Part shown: in pieces, positions 1 to 14,171 of the stretch
Numbering within the stretch: position 1 is the first letter of the stretch
Layout: each line of letters begins with the position of its first letter
Source: Malania oleifera
Lineage: Eukaryota; Streptophyta; Magnoliopsida; Santalales; Ximeniaceae
Assembly: GCF_029873635.1 (NCBI RefSeq)
Contig: NC_080422.1
Span: 4,506,001-4,570,000, forward strand
Length of the DNA stretch: 64,000 nt
Direction of reading: 5' to 3'
The notes under the pieces: generated by a model
What the model saw: the letters and a program-made list of their open reading frames with translations, nothing else
The model's database searches: none
Told to the model about the DNA's origin: nothing
Translations under genes and position numbers: made by a program

Positions 1-659
1 CCTAGTCATGTAGGAGTAATACATGACAACAGCCAGCTAACCTACCAAAATTATTTTTATGTTTTTATTATTATGATATGAGATGAGATATACTTATGAA
101 ATGCAGTATGTTCTACCATGTTTTGATATACATATGTTTTTTTCCCATATTTGATAAACAGTACTGAATATGATATGTATGGTATATGTAGAACACGGTA
201 TACTTATGTTGCCACATACTGGTATTAGTTTATTTCCCTTACTGAAAGGTGTTTCACCCCTAAATCTTATAAATTTTTCAGGAGCCCCTGATAGGAGAGC
301 GGGAAAAGCCCTGCTGATCTAAAGTTTTTTATTTGCCCTCTACGAAAGGTAAGTTTTTGTAGGGACAGTTAGGTTTTTGTGGGGATTGTCCCTAGAAGTG
401 ATTTTTGGGATGTATATATGAGATACAGTGATTATAGTAACTCTGGTGTTATAATGCATGTTGTGATAAGCTATATATGGTTATATGTTTCTGCTGCTTA
501 GGCTTCTGCTATATATATAAATACTCTTATATATCCCTAGTACCCACGGGTCCTGGTGGATTGTGACCTTCTGAGCTCGAATGTGTGATGTGTGGTATTG
601 ATTAATGTTGATAATATTATATAAAAAAAAAAATGTGAAAAAATGAGCAGGTCGTGACA
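1..659 (+). repeat. 3' part of a large LTR, cut by the window edge
   Basis: The right end reads GTCGTGACA, a typical LTR terminus. Around 230-290 the motif ACTGAAAGGTGTTTCACCCC followed by AATTTTTCAGGA recurs in the solo LTRs at 31,062-33,816 (same strand) and 4,810-6,928 (opposite strand), so all three are one family. The left end lies outside the window, so neither a target duplication nor solo versus full status can be tested. No coding capacity is seen. Read as an old LTR-retrotransposon fossil. Confidence 0.7.
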
Positions 660-1107
660 TTGTTATAATAAAAAATTGGAAAATAATAAATTTTTTTGCC
701 ATTATTCACTTATATATGGAGAATAATTTAATATTTTATATTTAGTTTTTCAAATAATTACAAAAATACCACTTTGTTTTTTAATCTTCTAAATTTATAA
801 AGAAAAGTTGGAAAACACTTTTTTGATTATTTTTTAGATTTATGATTTATTGTATAATTTTTTAAATTTAGAAAATAATGTGTGATTTTATAATTATTTG
901 GAGATATAAGAACAAAAACAAAAATTAGTTTATGTAATGAAGTAAAATTTTATTTTCTAACATTTTAATACCAATCTTAAAAATTTGAAAAGTACGCCAG
1001 TATTTTTATAGTTCTTTAGAAAATTAAAAATAAAAAACAAAACTATTTTCCACAACTAAAGTGACGCTTATCAATTAATTCATATTCATTTCATGTTTTT
1101 GGATTGA
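660..1107. other. AT-rich sequence without a gene
   Basis: Strongly AT-rich, with short homopolymer runs and no coding block that resembles a known family. It lies between the partial LTR and the copia element. I see nothing functional. Confidence 0.6.
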
Positions 1108-1112
1108 ATAAC

Positions 1113-1700
1113 TGTTGTGTAAATTAATGCATGTAGAATTGAATCATGCAACGCAACAACTAACGATGAATAATACGAAAACACAATCACAGAAATAATA
1201 AGAGCAATAAACACACGACACAAGAATTAATGTGGTTCGGCAGAGTGACTACGTCCACGGGGAGCAAGTAGTGGCTAAAATTCACTATCTGTCAAAAATA
1301 GGGTCACAACATTGTATTTATGCTAACCCTACACGCACATAGGGATTATAAAGTTCCCTAAATACCCCTGTATCAATCCCCGAAGGATTTGCCTATAAAT
1401 CCCCAACCTATTGATCTTCCTAATTTAAAATTCAAAAACAGCGTCGAACGAAACTGTTGACGGTTTCATCAAACTATAAACGGTTTCCTTCTAAATTAGC
1501 TTATGTATGAAACTGTCTATGTAACCTTCGATGGGCTATGTAAAACCGTCGATGGTTTCTTCTTGACTTGTCTTTTGCCTGAAACCGTCGACTCACTATG
1601 CAAACCTTTTACAGTTTTCTTCAGATCAGCTTCCTTGTTTTTCCTCAGCATGCTTTCTCTATGCATGTGTTTCACTCGATATTAGTCACATACAACAACA
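1113..1700 (-). repeat. 3' LTR of the copia element
   Basis: Starts TGTTGTG and ends ACAACAACA. It aligns along its length with 7,839-8,366, including a shared stretch about AACACACGACACAAGAATTAA. It is about 60 bp longer than its partner. Confidence 0.9.
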
Positions 1701-4700
1701 ATCTCCACCTTGGCGAATATACACCCCTTAGGAGAAAAACGAAAACATAACCCATAGCTCCACTTGGGACAATAAGTTAGGAAACCTTCATCTAGCATCT
1801 AGAGAAGTTAACCAAGTCCAAGCAATGCTTGAACTTGTTCGTGGTAACATGCTTAGTCAACATGTCTGCTACATTCTCAGAAGTGTGAACTTTCTTAAAT
1901 AGTAGTTCACTAGAAGAGACCAATTCCCTAATCGTGTGAAACCTCACATCTATGTGCTTGGTCCTCGCATGATATACCTGGTTCTTCACCAAATAGATGA
2001 CACTCTAACTATCACAATGCAGTTGAATTCCACCTTACTGAATATCCAGCTCCTTGACCAATCCTGAAAGCCACAAGCCTTCCTTGGCAGCCTCAGCCAC
2101 TGCCATATACTCTGATTCAGTCATAGATAGTGCAACTAGATACTAAACCAAAGACCTCCAACAAATAGGTCCTCCAACAAAGGTGAATACATACCCTGTG
2201 GTAGACCTCTTGTCATCCAAGTCCCCTGGATAATTTGCATCCACATATCCCACAACTAAAAGTTCACCCTGTTGTTTGTCAAACATGATGCCATAGTCTG
2301 AAGTATCCCTCAAGTATCTAAAAATCCACTTGACTGCATCCCAACGTTGTTGACCCAGATTTGAAAGAAACTTGCTCACCACACTGACACCTTGTGCCAA
2401 ATCGGGTCTTGTACAAACCACAGCATACATCAAGCACCTCACTGCATTAGCATATGAAACCTTTGACATGTCATGAACTTTATCGTCTGCCTTCAAGCAT
2501 TGGGCAATAGATAATCTAAAATGATTCGCCAAAGGTGTATTCGTCAGTTTTGCATTATTCATGTTGAACCTCTTCAACACCCTCTCAACATAGCTATGCA
2601 GAGATAACCACAATCTTCTATAAGTTCTGTCCCTACGAATATCCATCCCAAAAATCTTCTTGGCCGCACCCAAATATTTTATGTCAAATTCTTTGCTCAA
2701 CAAGGTTTTCAAACTGTTGACAACATTCAAACTCTTCGTAGCACTCAGCATGTCATCCACATAAAGCAACATAAAAATGAATGAACCATCATCAAGGCTC
2801 TTCACATAAACACAACAATTATACTCACATCTCCTGTAGCCAATCCGGATCATGTAGGAGTCAAATTGCTGGTACCACTGCCTCAAAGACTGCTTCAGCT
2901 TGTAAAGTGATTTGCTCAATTTACAGACCAAGTGCTCATGTCCAGGCTAACTGAACCCTTTTGGTTGTACCATTTAAATCGGCTCCTCCAAGTCACCATG
3001 AAGAAACGTTGTCTTTACATCCATCTGCTCCAAATGCACATCGAAATGTGCCACCAATCCCAACACTTCCCTGATGGAAGTGTGTCTGACCACAGGGGAG
3101 AAGATCTCATCATAATCAACCCTTTTCCTTTGTGAGTAACCCTTTTCTACTATATGAGCCTTGAATTTTTCTCCATTTTTTCTGATACTGCTTCTTTCTT
3201 CCTATACACCTATTTGCATCCTATCGCTCTCTTCCCCTCTAGAAGCTCCACCAACTCTCATGTCTAATTCTTATGCAGAGATTCCATCTCCTCCACCATG
3301 ACGCCCATCCATCTACTTAGTAATAAGTGCATAAGAAATTAGATCATCAAATCCATACCTAGGGGGTGGCCTAATAGTGCATCTGGGCTTATTTATAACT
3401 ATACTATGATGCTGTTGGTCTCCTGAGCTAAAACTCCCTGCATTCTGAACATTGTCATCTCTACCTTGGGTCTGTAGCTCCACCTACACTATATGCTCGA
3501 TGCTCTTGCAGTTTTCTGGCACATGTTTCTATTCTTCCTGAGTACTCTGCAACATGACTTTCTCATTAAAAATCACATCTTAACTGATCACCACCTTGTT
3601 TGCTTTTGAATCCCACAGCTTGAAACCTTTCACCCCTTTCTGATACCCCATAAAGATATATTGTCTAGACTTTGCATCAAACTTCGATCTCTCCTCACTA
3701 GAAACATGCACGTAGGCTTGACATCCAAACACTCTCAAACTAGAGTAATATTCCATGTTGCCTGTCCACACCTCCTCTGCTACTTTCCCATCTAGTGTTT
3801 TCCTTAGTGGTCTGTTAATCAAAAAACACATCATATTCACTGCCTATGCCCATAAGTTCTTTGCAAGCCCTACATTCAACCTCAAACATCAAGATCTTTC
3901 AGCTATTGTTCTATTCATCTTTTCCGCCACACCATTCTGTTGTGGTGTCTTACATACTGTTGAGTGTCTCTTAATGTCATGCTACTCGCACAACTCCATG
4001 AACTTTGAATTTGTGTACTCAATACCATTGTCGGACCTGAGGCATTTGATCTTCCTCCTGGTCTAGTTTTCCATTTCAACTTTCCATAATTTGAACTTGG
4101 CAAATGTCTCTGGCTTGTGCCGCATGAAGTACACCCAGACCTTTCATGAGTAGTCATCGATAAAACTTACAAAGTACATATGTCCTCCCCCGTGATGCTA
4201 CCCTTACTAGCCCCCAAATATCTGAATGAATATAGTCAATAATTCATTCCGTCTTGTGTGTGGCTGTCTTGAACTGTACCCTATTCTATTTCCCAAGAAC
4301 ACAATACCTGCATAAATTCAGCTTACATGTTTTGACACCCTTCAAAAGATTTCTCTTAAGAAGCTCCATCATCCCATGCTCACCTATATGCCTTCACCGC
4401 ATATGCCACAAGACAATACTATCTGACTCAGACTTTGCAGCTGCAGCTCCACCTAAAACTGTGGGAACTAGCAGTGTATAGATATTTCCTGATAATCTCT
4501 ACCCCTTCATAACGGTTAAGACACATTTACTCACCTTCATTACTCCACTTGCAAATTTGTAATTAAACCCATTACAATATAAAGTGCCTAATGAAATCAG
4601 ATTCTTCATTAACTCCGGTATATGCCTAACATCACACAACGTTCTAACAACACCATAAAACATTTTAATTCTAATATTCCCTATGCTAACAATTTTGCAT

Positions 4701-4809
4701 GAAACATCATTTTCCATTAGAATAGAACCAAAATTTACTAACCTGTAGGTGTCAAACCAATCTTTGTTGGGTGTCATGTGATAGGAGCATGTTGAATCCA
4801 GGATCCAAG

Positions 4810-6021
4810 TGTAACGACCCGAAAATTTTCATTCAATTTCTTTGATACCACTTGTAATAACCTGAATATTTCATATTATAATAATTACTGAAACAAACAA
4901 CGAAAGACCTTAAATGCAAATTACTTAAGTACTAAACTATTCCAATATAATAATATCAATCCCATTATTACAATAAAGATCTGAACTCATTAAAAACATA
5001 AATAAAATAATATAATTCTAAACACGACCTTCTATCCCACCAACGCTTCACTGCACTACTCTGATCACTGTTATACTCCACATGACATTAAAAAAATATT
5101 GGATAATCATGGGGTAAGACACCTCTCAGTAAGACGGAATAAATTATTATCAGTGTGTGGCAACATGAGTTTTAATGTATCAAAACACATCCATTAATTA
5201 ACTTAACTTTAATGGAGAAAATCATGTAAATTTGTACTTACACTTATGTATATATTTGAAAACACATATTTCCTTTTCAAAACATGTTGTATAATAATAC
5301 ATAATTCTCTACGATAATTGAAACATCATATACATATATTCATAAGGAATTTTCCCTGAATGAATGATCATATATCATCATGTAATAACCTCACATAATC
5401 GGGTTATCATATATCATGTAATAACCTCACATAATCGGGTTGTGCGGCCTGTAGGCGAGACTTAGCTTTGGCTTGCCTACCAAGCTAAGTTAAACTTTAC
5501 CAGGTCTGTAGTACGATTTGCTTACCGCAACTTGGTCCAGACTCCAAGGGCGAACCACACCTCTTCGCAGGCCAAATCAACTTTCATTACCAACACTCTT
5601 TCTGAGCAGTGTGGTTCCACTGACATATCATACTAGCAATGATACCGTGCTCTTAACATAGTTGGTCCATCAAGGTTCTTATACCATATAATACATTTCA
5701 TATAGTCAAACTATAACATTATCACATTTTCATAAAGCTGTATAAAATTTGATATAATCACAATTCTATATAAAATCTATCATTCCATAATTCTTTATAA
5801 AACTATTATTTCATAACTCGGCACACAACCATCTATAATCGGCACACAGCCATCTATAATTGGCACACAACCATTTGTAGTCGGCACACAGCCATCTGTA
5901 CTCGACACACAACCGTCTATACTCATATCATAATTCTATAATTTTTACAACATTTTCTAAAATCAGTATATACTCATGCCACACAATTTGGGTAATACTT
6001 CATAATTTAATAATTGCCCAG

Positions 6022-6066
<45 letters not shown>

Positions 6067-6928
6067 CTGAACATTAAAAGAATCATCATCTTCCAGGATT
6101 TAATCAACTCAATATACCTGTTTTCCCAAAAATATATACCTTTAATAATCATAATTCAAAATTTCTATTTTCATATACCTGAATATTCAGAAAATCATAT
6201 ATAGCATTTATGCAAACACATGCTTTAATTTAAACGGTTAACTTTCTAAAATTAACTGACATAATATATTCCTCTTACTTGTTTACCAAAGATATGCCTG
6301 TAGGGATCCTGAAACGATGTCTGCGGCGTTTGGAGTACAAAACCTTGTATTCATATACTTTAGTTTAATTGATTCAACTTTGGAATAACAACTATTATAA
6401 CATCCCTAGGCTCACAAACTCCCGTTAACCAGTTTTATTTTGGAATAACCACCAACCTAATATCCATATACTCACATTTTCCAATTTAATCGGTTAATAT
6501 TTAAAAACAACTGATATAATTTATCTCTCTTACCTTATCCCAGGAGTGGTGCTTACGATGCCCAAACCACGAAATCTCTCTAATTAAAACGTCGGTAGCC
6601 AAAATTGAAACCCATGGATATTTTTTATTCTTCAATCGGCGCAGGTTCCGCTGAAAAATTGAGGAGAGAGAGAGAGATGGGCGGAGGAGAGAAAGGGAGA
6701 GAGAGAGAGTCTTGGCCAAGGGGGGGTCTCAGGAAATTGATTTCTTGAGACTTCCTGATTCTTCATGATATATATATATATTATATTATATTATATTAAT
6801 ATATTATATTATTTAATTAATAATTAACTAATTAATTAATAATTTTTTATTTTTAAATTATATTTTATTTTTAATTTTATTTTTTTTTTAGGATCACTTC
6901 CATGCATATTATTTTCTGGGGTGTTACA
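4810..6928 (-). mobile_element. Solo LTR (2.1 kb) nested in the copia element
   Basis: Begins TGTAACGACCC and ends GGGGTGTTACA in the plus-strand reading, flanked by CCAAG on both sides (4,805-4,809 and 6,929-6,933). The two halves of the copia sequence resume directly on either side. There is no internal domain, so it is a solo LTR left by recombination. It shares the ACTGAGAGGTGTCTTACCCC-type block (reverse complement near 5,110-5,160) and the block near 5,600-5,660 with the LTR at 31,062-33,816, which sets its orientation as minus. It inserted after the copia element. Confidence 0.92.
6025..6064. repeat. (AT)n microsatellite inside the solo LTR
   Basis: An uninterrupted run of about 20 AT dinucleotides. 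Confidence 0.95.
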
Positions 6929-7823
6929 CCAAGAATCCATGAGACGATCTGAACCATATGACACCAAAAGCATATCACCATCACTGCTCTATGAGTCTCA
7001 CTGTTCCACTACATTCGCAGATTTTGATGAACCCTTTTTATTTTCTGCAATCCTCTTCTTCCTCTTTGGACAATCTGGTTTTATGTGTCCCTTTTTCCTG
7101 CACTTAAAACACCATATGTCCTTCATCTTCCTTGAATTGGACTGAGATTTATTGTTACTCGATCTGCTCTGGAACTTGCTTCTCCCATGTTCCTGGTTAC
7201 CCTTCACCACAAGCCCTTCACCTTGTAGATTCTCATCGCTGGCTTTCTTCCTCTGATGAAAACCTAAAAGAGTACTTGTGATCTCCTCCAATTCGAGAGT
7301 TAACTTTCCCCACATCAGAGTTGTAACCAAATTTTCATATGTAAGAGACGCAGCTAGGGAATTCAGTAGCATCAACTTCTTGTCTTCGTCTTCGAACTTC
7401 ACATCAACTGGCTTCAAATCACTGATGATTTGATTGAACACGTTGATGTGCTGGTTTAGACCCGGACCCTCTGACATCTTAAGCTTATATAGTTTCTGCT
7501 TAAAATAAAGTTTGTTCGTCAATGGCTTGGACATATACCGACTCTCCAGTTTTAGCCAAATTACCACTGACGATTCCTCATTCATACGTGATACATCACG
7601 TCATCAGCTAGATAAAGCTTGATAGTCGTCATAGCCTTTGCTTCCAATTCCTTTCAACTCATGTCGTCCATGCCTTCCGGCTGCCTTCCATATAATGCCT
7701 TCACCATACCCTACTGCACTAACAAATCCTTAACCCTCGTCTGCCATAGTTCGAAATTTCCTGATCAGTCGAACTTGACAATGTCGAATTTCGCAAAAGA
7801 AATCCCAACCATTATAACTAATA

Positions 7824-7835
7824 GCTCTTATACCA
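7824..7835 (-). other. Primer binding site (initiator tRNA-Met type)
   Basis: The minus strand reads TGGTATAAGAGC, one base from the canonical plant copia site TGGTATCAGAGC complementary to initiator tRNA-Met. It lies 3 bases inside the 5' LTR, which fixes the element's orientation. Confidence 0.85.
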
Positions 7836-7838
7836 ATT

Positions 7839-8366
7839 TGTTGTGCAAATTAATGCGTGCAGAACCTAATCGTGTAATGCAGTAACTAACGATGAATAAT
7901 ATGGAAACACAATCACAAAGATAATAAGAGCAATGAACACACGACACAAGAATTAACTTGGTTCGTCAGAGTGCCTACATCCACTGGAGCAAGCAGCGGC
8001 TGAAATTCACTATCTATCAAAACTAAGGTCACAACATTGTATTTATGTGAACCCTACACATATAGAAGGATTAGAAAGTTCCCTAAATACCCCTATATCA
8101 ATTCTCAGAGGATTTGCCTCTCAATCCCCAACCTATTGATATTCCCAATTCAAATTTCAAAAACAACGCTGAACAAAACCGTCGACAGGTTATGTAAAAC
8201 CATCGACGGTTTCTTCCTAACTTGTCTTCCGCCTGAAACTGTCGATATAACCATTGACTCACTATGCAAACCGTCGACGGTTTTCTTCAGACCAACTTCC
8301 TTATTTTTCCTCTGCATACCTTCTTTATGCATGTGTTCCAATCAATACGAGTCACTTACAACAACA
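7839..8366 (-). repeat. 5' LTR of the copia element
   Basis: Same termini as the partner LTR. On the minus strand this is the upstream LTR, because a primer binding site adjoins its inner edge at 7,824-7,835. Confidence 0.9.
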
Positions 8367-11246
8367 ATAACGTGACATTTTACATTAGTAATTTTTTTCC
8401 AATTTTGTATCTCTATACAATTTTTATTACCTTCGTATCTTATTATCTCCCAACATCACGTATGGCTAATACCATGACAAAAATGGACGGCCTTGATGAG
8501 CTATCATCTTAAATGGAAAGTTTCCAATACATTTCACCTTCAAACACATCACCACCATTCAATTATTCATCGCCAACATTAACATTAATGGTGCCTTCTC
8601 TAAAATGCCAAACCCACTTGACCTACTCCATTATGTGTCTTATTTTATTTATTTTTAAAAACTAAAATCTGAAATTCAAATAATTTAAATATTTTTTTAT
8701 TAAAAACTTGATCCAGTTTTTGAATTAATTTTATCTTATTTATTACCCTTTTATCTATTAAATTCATTTTATAAATAACAAAACCATCTAAAAAATTTTA
8801 TACAGACTCTAAAAAGAAGGGGATTTTCTGAAACTTTTGAGAGCTTTAACCTTTTACTTTTTATTTTATTAAATTTAATTTCTGTTTTTTATACAAAATT
8901 CATAATTCCAAAGAAAAAAATTTCAAAAATTCAGCAGATAAACTCCTCAGCTTAAGTAATCCACCTAGGAGAAAAACCATATTTGGCAAGCACTTGAAAA
9001 AAAAAAATCTTCATTCAATTCCAATTTTTGTGTTTTCTATATCTAAATTTAGAGAGAAAAGTAATTAGTTTGCCATATTTAAATTTTAAATCAATAAGTA
9101 TTTTATGTGCAATGAGAATATTATGAAAAAATAAACCGACCTATAACAAAGTAGCCAATGGGATTCTTAATTTTAAATACGGTTTTTCCGGGCCTATAAA
9201 GTATGACCCTCGCATTCACGATCATTTTATATATTTTTTAAAAAATTATAGTGTTCAAGATCTTTCGAAAATTTGATTAACTTACTGATATAATGAATCT
9301 GCCCCTCCCTCCTTCTCCACGATCATTTAATAATTATAACTAATTTACTTAAACTTTATATTTTTAGATTATGTTTTTAATGCACCGACAACAATTTTAT
9401 TGTGTATAAAATTCAAAAAAGAAAAAGGTGAAAATATTTTTAATGACTAATTTTAGCTTTTCTATAAATTTTATGGATACTAATGTTTTAATTATATTAA
9501 AATTCCCAGTCATTTTTAAATGCTTTTTACAAAAAATTGAGTATAGCATGATTTAAACCACAAAAAAGAATTTTAAATATGGACAACAAGTTGGAGCACA
9601 AGAAAATTTTTAATATGGGTATTTTTAAAATGACAAAAATTGTGCATTTAAATAGATGTTAACATTGTTAGTAAACGCTCGTGCAATGCGCAGATTCTCC
9701 TTAATTAAAAGTATAAAAATAAGTTTATTTAAAAATATCAATATTGAGTTTAAATTAATAATATATTGAACAAATTTTTTCATTGCTAAATTGCTGTCGT
9801 AGACAATTGATTCAATTGAAGAGTTCATCTTTTGAGCATTTGTAATTTAGGTCAAATAATAAAAAAAAAAAAAAGGGTTGGAGATGTGTCCCGAGAGTCG
9901 GGTTAGCCGAACGTCCAACTGATGTGCAAAAGTCGTGTCTGCATCCGGACTTTACCCTAATTAGTGAAACCCGGGAACGGAAGACGCTGATCCATAGGTT
10001 TGGCGCCATACTAGGGGGTCCGAAGGGTTCTTTGATGGCTGAAGTTTCTATATAATAATTAAAAACAAAAAAGAGAATTCATCTCGAAACAATTAATTGA
10101 GAAAGAAACATGACCTGATGACCATTGCATTTATGCATCTACGCATTCCTCATTTAGTATAATCCTCCCTTCCTATCTGCTTAGATATGTTTTTCATTCA
10201 TGAGCAATAATGTGTAGTTCTATAATAAATGATTCAAAAATATTAATATTAATAAATGTTTGACTCACGTATATTCCAAGAATTCAAAGAGGATGAATTT
10301 AACAAATCTGTTGCCCCATTTTCTGACAGCTTTGAGAAAATCAATTTTATTATTTATAACATTGTGGTCTACTATATTAAATTTAATTTGTATTATTTAA
10401 TTTTATAGAAAATCTTGAAAAGCTATTTCAAATTTTTAAAATCGGGTTTCGGCCCTTTTGGACGCCGAAGTGACGTTTGTATCATGCTTTTATACATATT
10501 ACTCGGCACCCTATGTGACGCACGGGAGCAAGCTTTATAAAATTAAAAATTTATTTTCTTTTAATCATTTCAATGTTATATTGATCTCGTCAAAATTCAA
10601 AAGTAAAAAAAGATACAAAACTCTTATTTAATATATTTCATATATAGAAATACAAAAATTGTTTGCTTTTCATTGTAGCTAATTCAAAAGTCAATTGTTC
10701 AATTTAATTTTAACTAGTTAATATCATTTAATGAATATGTTTACTTTTTTTAAAAAGGTCCACTAAAATGCTTGCCTTAAATTGCATGGGCCATTATAAT
10801 AAATACATTATTTAGTATTTTATTGTACAAAAAATACATTATTAATTATTTCTTTGTACAAAAAATTTGATGGGTTGTTGTAATTTTAAATATTTTAATT
10901 CAAAATTTAGGATTGAGATTTCAAATAAGGCACTTTGTTTTGCTTATATATATATAAAATATAATTCTATAGTATTAATATCGGCATATCTATATGAAAG
11001 TGTTGTGAAACGTGTCACAATTATGACGAATAATACAGAAAAACACAAAGCTCTCATAAATTTGCACAAAATATCATAAAATTATATCAATATCATATAA
11101 TTAAAATGTTTCAAAAATTGACTTGCACTCACAGAATATTAAGGAATATTACTAAGCAAAGCAATACAAAACTTTATTAAGAATTCATAATGAAAGATGC
11201 CAACATCAATATTGAGAGGGAAAAATAATATCAAGGAAAATTAAAA

Positions 11247-11486
11247 ATGTGTAAGAAAATCAGATCTATAAATAGATTGCTAGATGTAATTGAAGAGAAA
11301 ACTACAGAGTTAGAAACTCAGATAATAAGTAATTATTTGAAGTTTGAACACTTTGGTAGGAAAAACAAAAGGTTAGAAATATCGAAAGAATCAAAAAAAT
11401 TGATTTATTTCAATAAGAAAGATGTTAGATATGTAATTGTCAATAGAGACATAGGAAACTTATATAAATTTCAAAAGAAAACATAA
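11247..11486 (+). other. Unrecognised 79-codon open frame
   Basis: Lysine-, isoleucine- and glutamate-rich frame starting MCKKIRSINRLLDVIEEK, with a possible short coiled coil. A further Lys/Glu-rich frame in a different register follows at about 11,520-11,660. Composition matches the AT-rich surroundings. It may be a chance frame or the remains of a mobile element. No function is proposed. Confidence 0.15.
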
Positions 11487-12519
11487 TTTTTTTAAAGAAA
11501 AAACAACAAAAGTTTGTTTTACTTTAAGCTACATAGAATTGACATTATTCTCGCGAAAGAATTTGAGAACATTTTCAAATCAATAACTCAAAGTTGGGAA
11601 AAAGGAGAAGAACCATTTGAAAAAGCAATAGCAAGTAAAACTTTTCTTTGCAAGTGAGGAGGTTCATGTCTTTACGAAAAGCTCAAACAAAGATTTGATA
11701 CATTTCATTCAGAGAAGAGAGTGAAAGCAAAGTGATTGCCAATCCTTTCAGTGACACTGCAAGGATTAAAATTTAAATGAATGTACATGTTTTCAAGTAT
11801 ATCATCATCTTTCAAGGAGGGGAGGACGGAACTCACTAGAGCCCCAAACTAAGTATGGGCTATCGAACCAGAAGTAATCCATCTCTGATCTCATATTCCC
11901 TCCTACTCCTTCCAAGATTTAAACTTTAACCCTCCAACATAGAAGTTTCAAACTTAAGTGTTTATCTAAATTTGAAATTAATTTAAATTAAAGGGTAAAA
12001 CTCTTAAGTTACCAAGCTCCCAAACACAAGATAGGACATTTTCCAAATTATGTAAGATGTAGTGTCATATTTAGAAACTTGAAGTGTTCGTATATGTATT
12101 CCTTTTCAACTAGAAACATAGTTTCAACGGAATTTAGTTTTCTAGAGATGATTTCAAAATTCATAATTCAACTTGAGTAATGTGTGAGCCGAGCCATTTT
12201 AATGCAGGTGTTAAGGGTGCAAAGTTGTACGCCAAAGGATTCACTTTTCTCTTGACCTTCAAAATATATGAATGTCATGTTCATACAGTGACAAAACTAC
12301 CATTTCTTGTCTAATCATACTCATTCAAATACATAGAAACACCCGTGGATCCATTCAATGCTCAAGTTCCATTAGCATGACAACCCCTCTCCTAACTAGG
12401 TTGGCTACAAAGGAACCAAGACTCAAACTATATGGATGTTGCATTGAACTCCCACAAGCATTGAAGGTAACTCGTGTAAAAGTACTTGCCATTGAACGCC
12501 TATATATCGGAGCTAGGAA

Positions 12520-12866
12520 AGTGGCATCATAAACTACTCAAGAAGAACATACATAGGTTCAACACCATTTGACACCGATATATGATGCCACTTTAAACTA
12601 CTCGAGACAAACATATGTAGGTTCAACATCATTCGACACTGATAAAAGATAACACTACTTAAGGGTAAACCCTATGGCCATCGCAAATGCTTATACCAAC
12701 CCCTAGGCCAAGAGTGACTCGTGACACCATTCTCCAATGAATCGTCAATTACATTGGTATAAGATGACACTATCTAAGGGTAAACCTAGGGCTATCACAA
12801 ATGCCTATACCAACCTTTGGGTCAAAAGTGACTCATGACACCATTCTCATGAAGTAATCAACTGGC
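12520..12866. repeat. Two adjacent degenerate tandem duplications
   Basis: A unit of about 63 bp containing ACATAGGTTCAACACCATTTGACACCGATA-like sequence occurs twice (about 12,522-12,650). It is followed by a unit of about 114 bp, with AAGGGTAAACC, TATACCAACC and GTGACTC blocks, also present twice (about 12,643-12,866). Copies differ at many sites, so the duplications are old. No coding signal. Confidence 0.7.
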
Positions 12867-13337
12867 CCCTAGTTCCAGGTAGAAGCCCAAGACACCTCTC
12901 AAGGATATCAAGAGCTTGCCCAAGTCTTTTTTGGGGTGCTCACTTAGTGTTTGAAAAGACACCAAGAGTATTAGGATGTTCACTAGTGTTTCCCTTCAAC
13001 TTTTTGTACCATTCTTGCTCTACCACGAGTAAAATATTATCTGTGGATCTAAAGAGAGATACTTCACTTGATCAGGAACACCACTTTGATAATTATTGAG
13101 ATATGTAATAAAGCTACAATGACACTCAAAGTCCATTTATGGCATTTCCATAATTGAATCCATGTTTAAACTTGATTAGACTCACAATTAGCATTGGAAA
13201 ATTTTGAGATCGACCTTTCGAGTCATACAATAAAATCGAGTTAATCATGAATAGCTCATGTGTTAGCTAAACTCTCTCATCAATATACAAACCATAATAC
13301 TTCCTTACGAGTAAGAGTGTGTGTGTTTGTGTGTATT

Positions 13338-13362
13338 TGAGAGAGAGAGAGAGAGAGAGAGA
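13338..13362. repeat. (GA)n microsatellite
   Basis: About 12 GA units, preceded by a short GTGT-rich tract. Confidence 0.95.
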
Positions 13363-14171
13363 TTCACAATTGAATGGTAGGGAGTCGAGCAAAATATAAG
13401 TAATCATAAAATTTTATTAAATTGTGTTTATAAAACACAATTCGAACTCAAGAAAATTCTCACATTCCTCCACAAGTTAAAATTTTGAAATCAAAGAAGG
13501 TTAAGTGAATGAGTTTGATGAACACGCCCTAAAAGTATATGAACTATGATATAAAGGGTCAAATACCATTATACAGAGAATCCAACTTAAAAAAAGCAAT
13601 TAGAATTCTCAAACAGTCAAATGCCCTTGTACATCCTCAGGCTACTCTTATCCTAGGTATCTAGGAATTACTGATGAGACATTGAGAGATTAATGTTCCT
13701 CTTGTCTTTTAAGAAGGAAATACTAGTCCTAACAAATTGGTCAAAATTGGTGCAATTCAAGATGAGCCCCTCATCACTTAGGATCACCCTCCAGAGTGTT
13801 TGCAACTTCAATTACTTGCTGGTTTTTGCATGTTGTTGCAGTTGCTTAATTGGTTTAGCTTTTCTCCTTTTCTTTCGTCTTTGTTTTCCTTTATCACAAA
13901 AAAGGTCATTCAATTAAGATACAATTTTAACTATAATACAAGTAATTAACACCCATTGTAGTCACTCAATTAGGTTTTCACAAACGAATATAATTAATGG
14001 ACACACACATTTATATACATGCTATAAATGTATTTATGCATATGGAAGTATGTATATTTAGGGTGTCTGAGCATATACACATGCAAACATGTTTACTTGT
14101 CTGCACAGATATCTATCATATATATATATTTATTTATGAGTATATATTTGTATACAAGTATATGCAAGTTC

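Larger units (their letters stand above)
1113..8366 (-). mobile_element. Ty1/copia retrotransposon, probably Tork-like, split by a solo LTR
   Basis: Fossil copia element with both LTRs (1,113-1,700 and 7,839-8,366), bounded by the 5-bp target duplication ATAAC (1,108-1,112 and 8,367-8,371). On the minus strand the order is gag with a CCHC zinc knuckle (about 7,000-7,585), protease and pre-integrase (about 4,500-4,780 after the nested insertion), integrase (about 3,580-4,160), reverse transcriptase with a YVDD active-site region (about 2,150-3,150) and RNase H (about 1,790-2,150). That pol order defines Ty1/copia. The pol sequence resembles the Tnt1/Tork group, a judgement from memory. Without the nested LTR it is about 5.1 kb. 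It is broken in many places, and its LTRs differ in length and at numerous sites, so it is fairly old. Confidence 0.93.
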
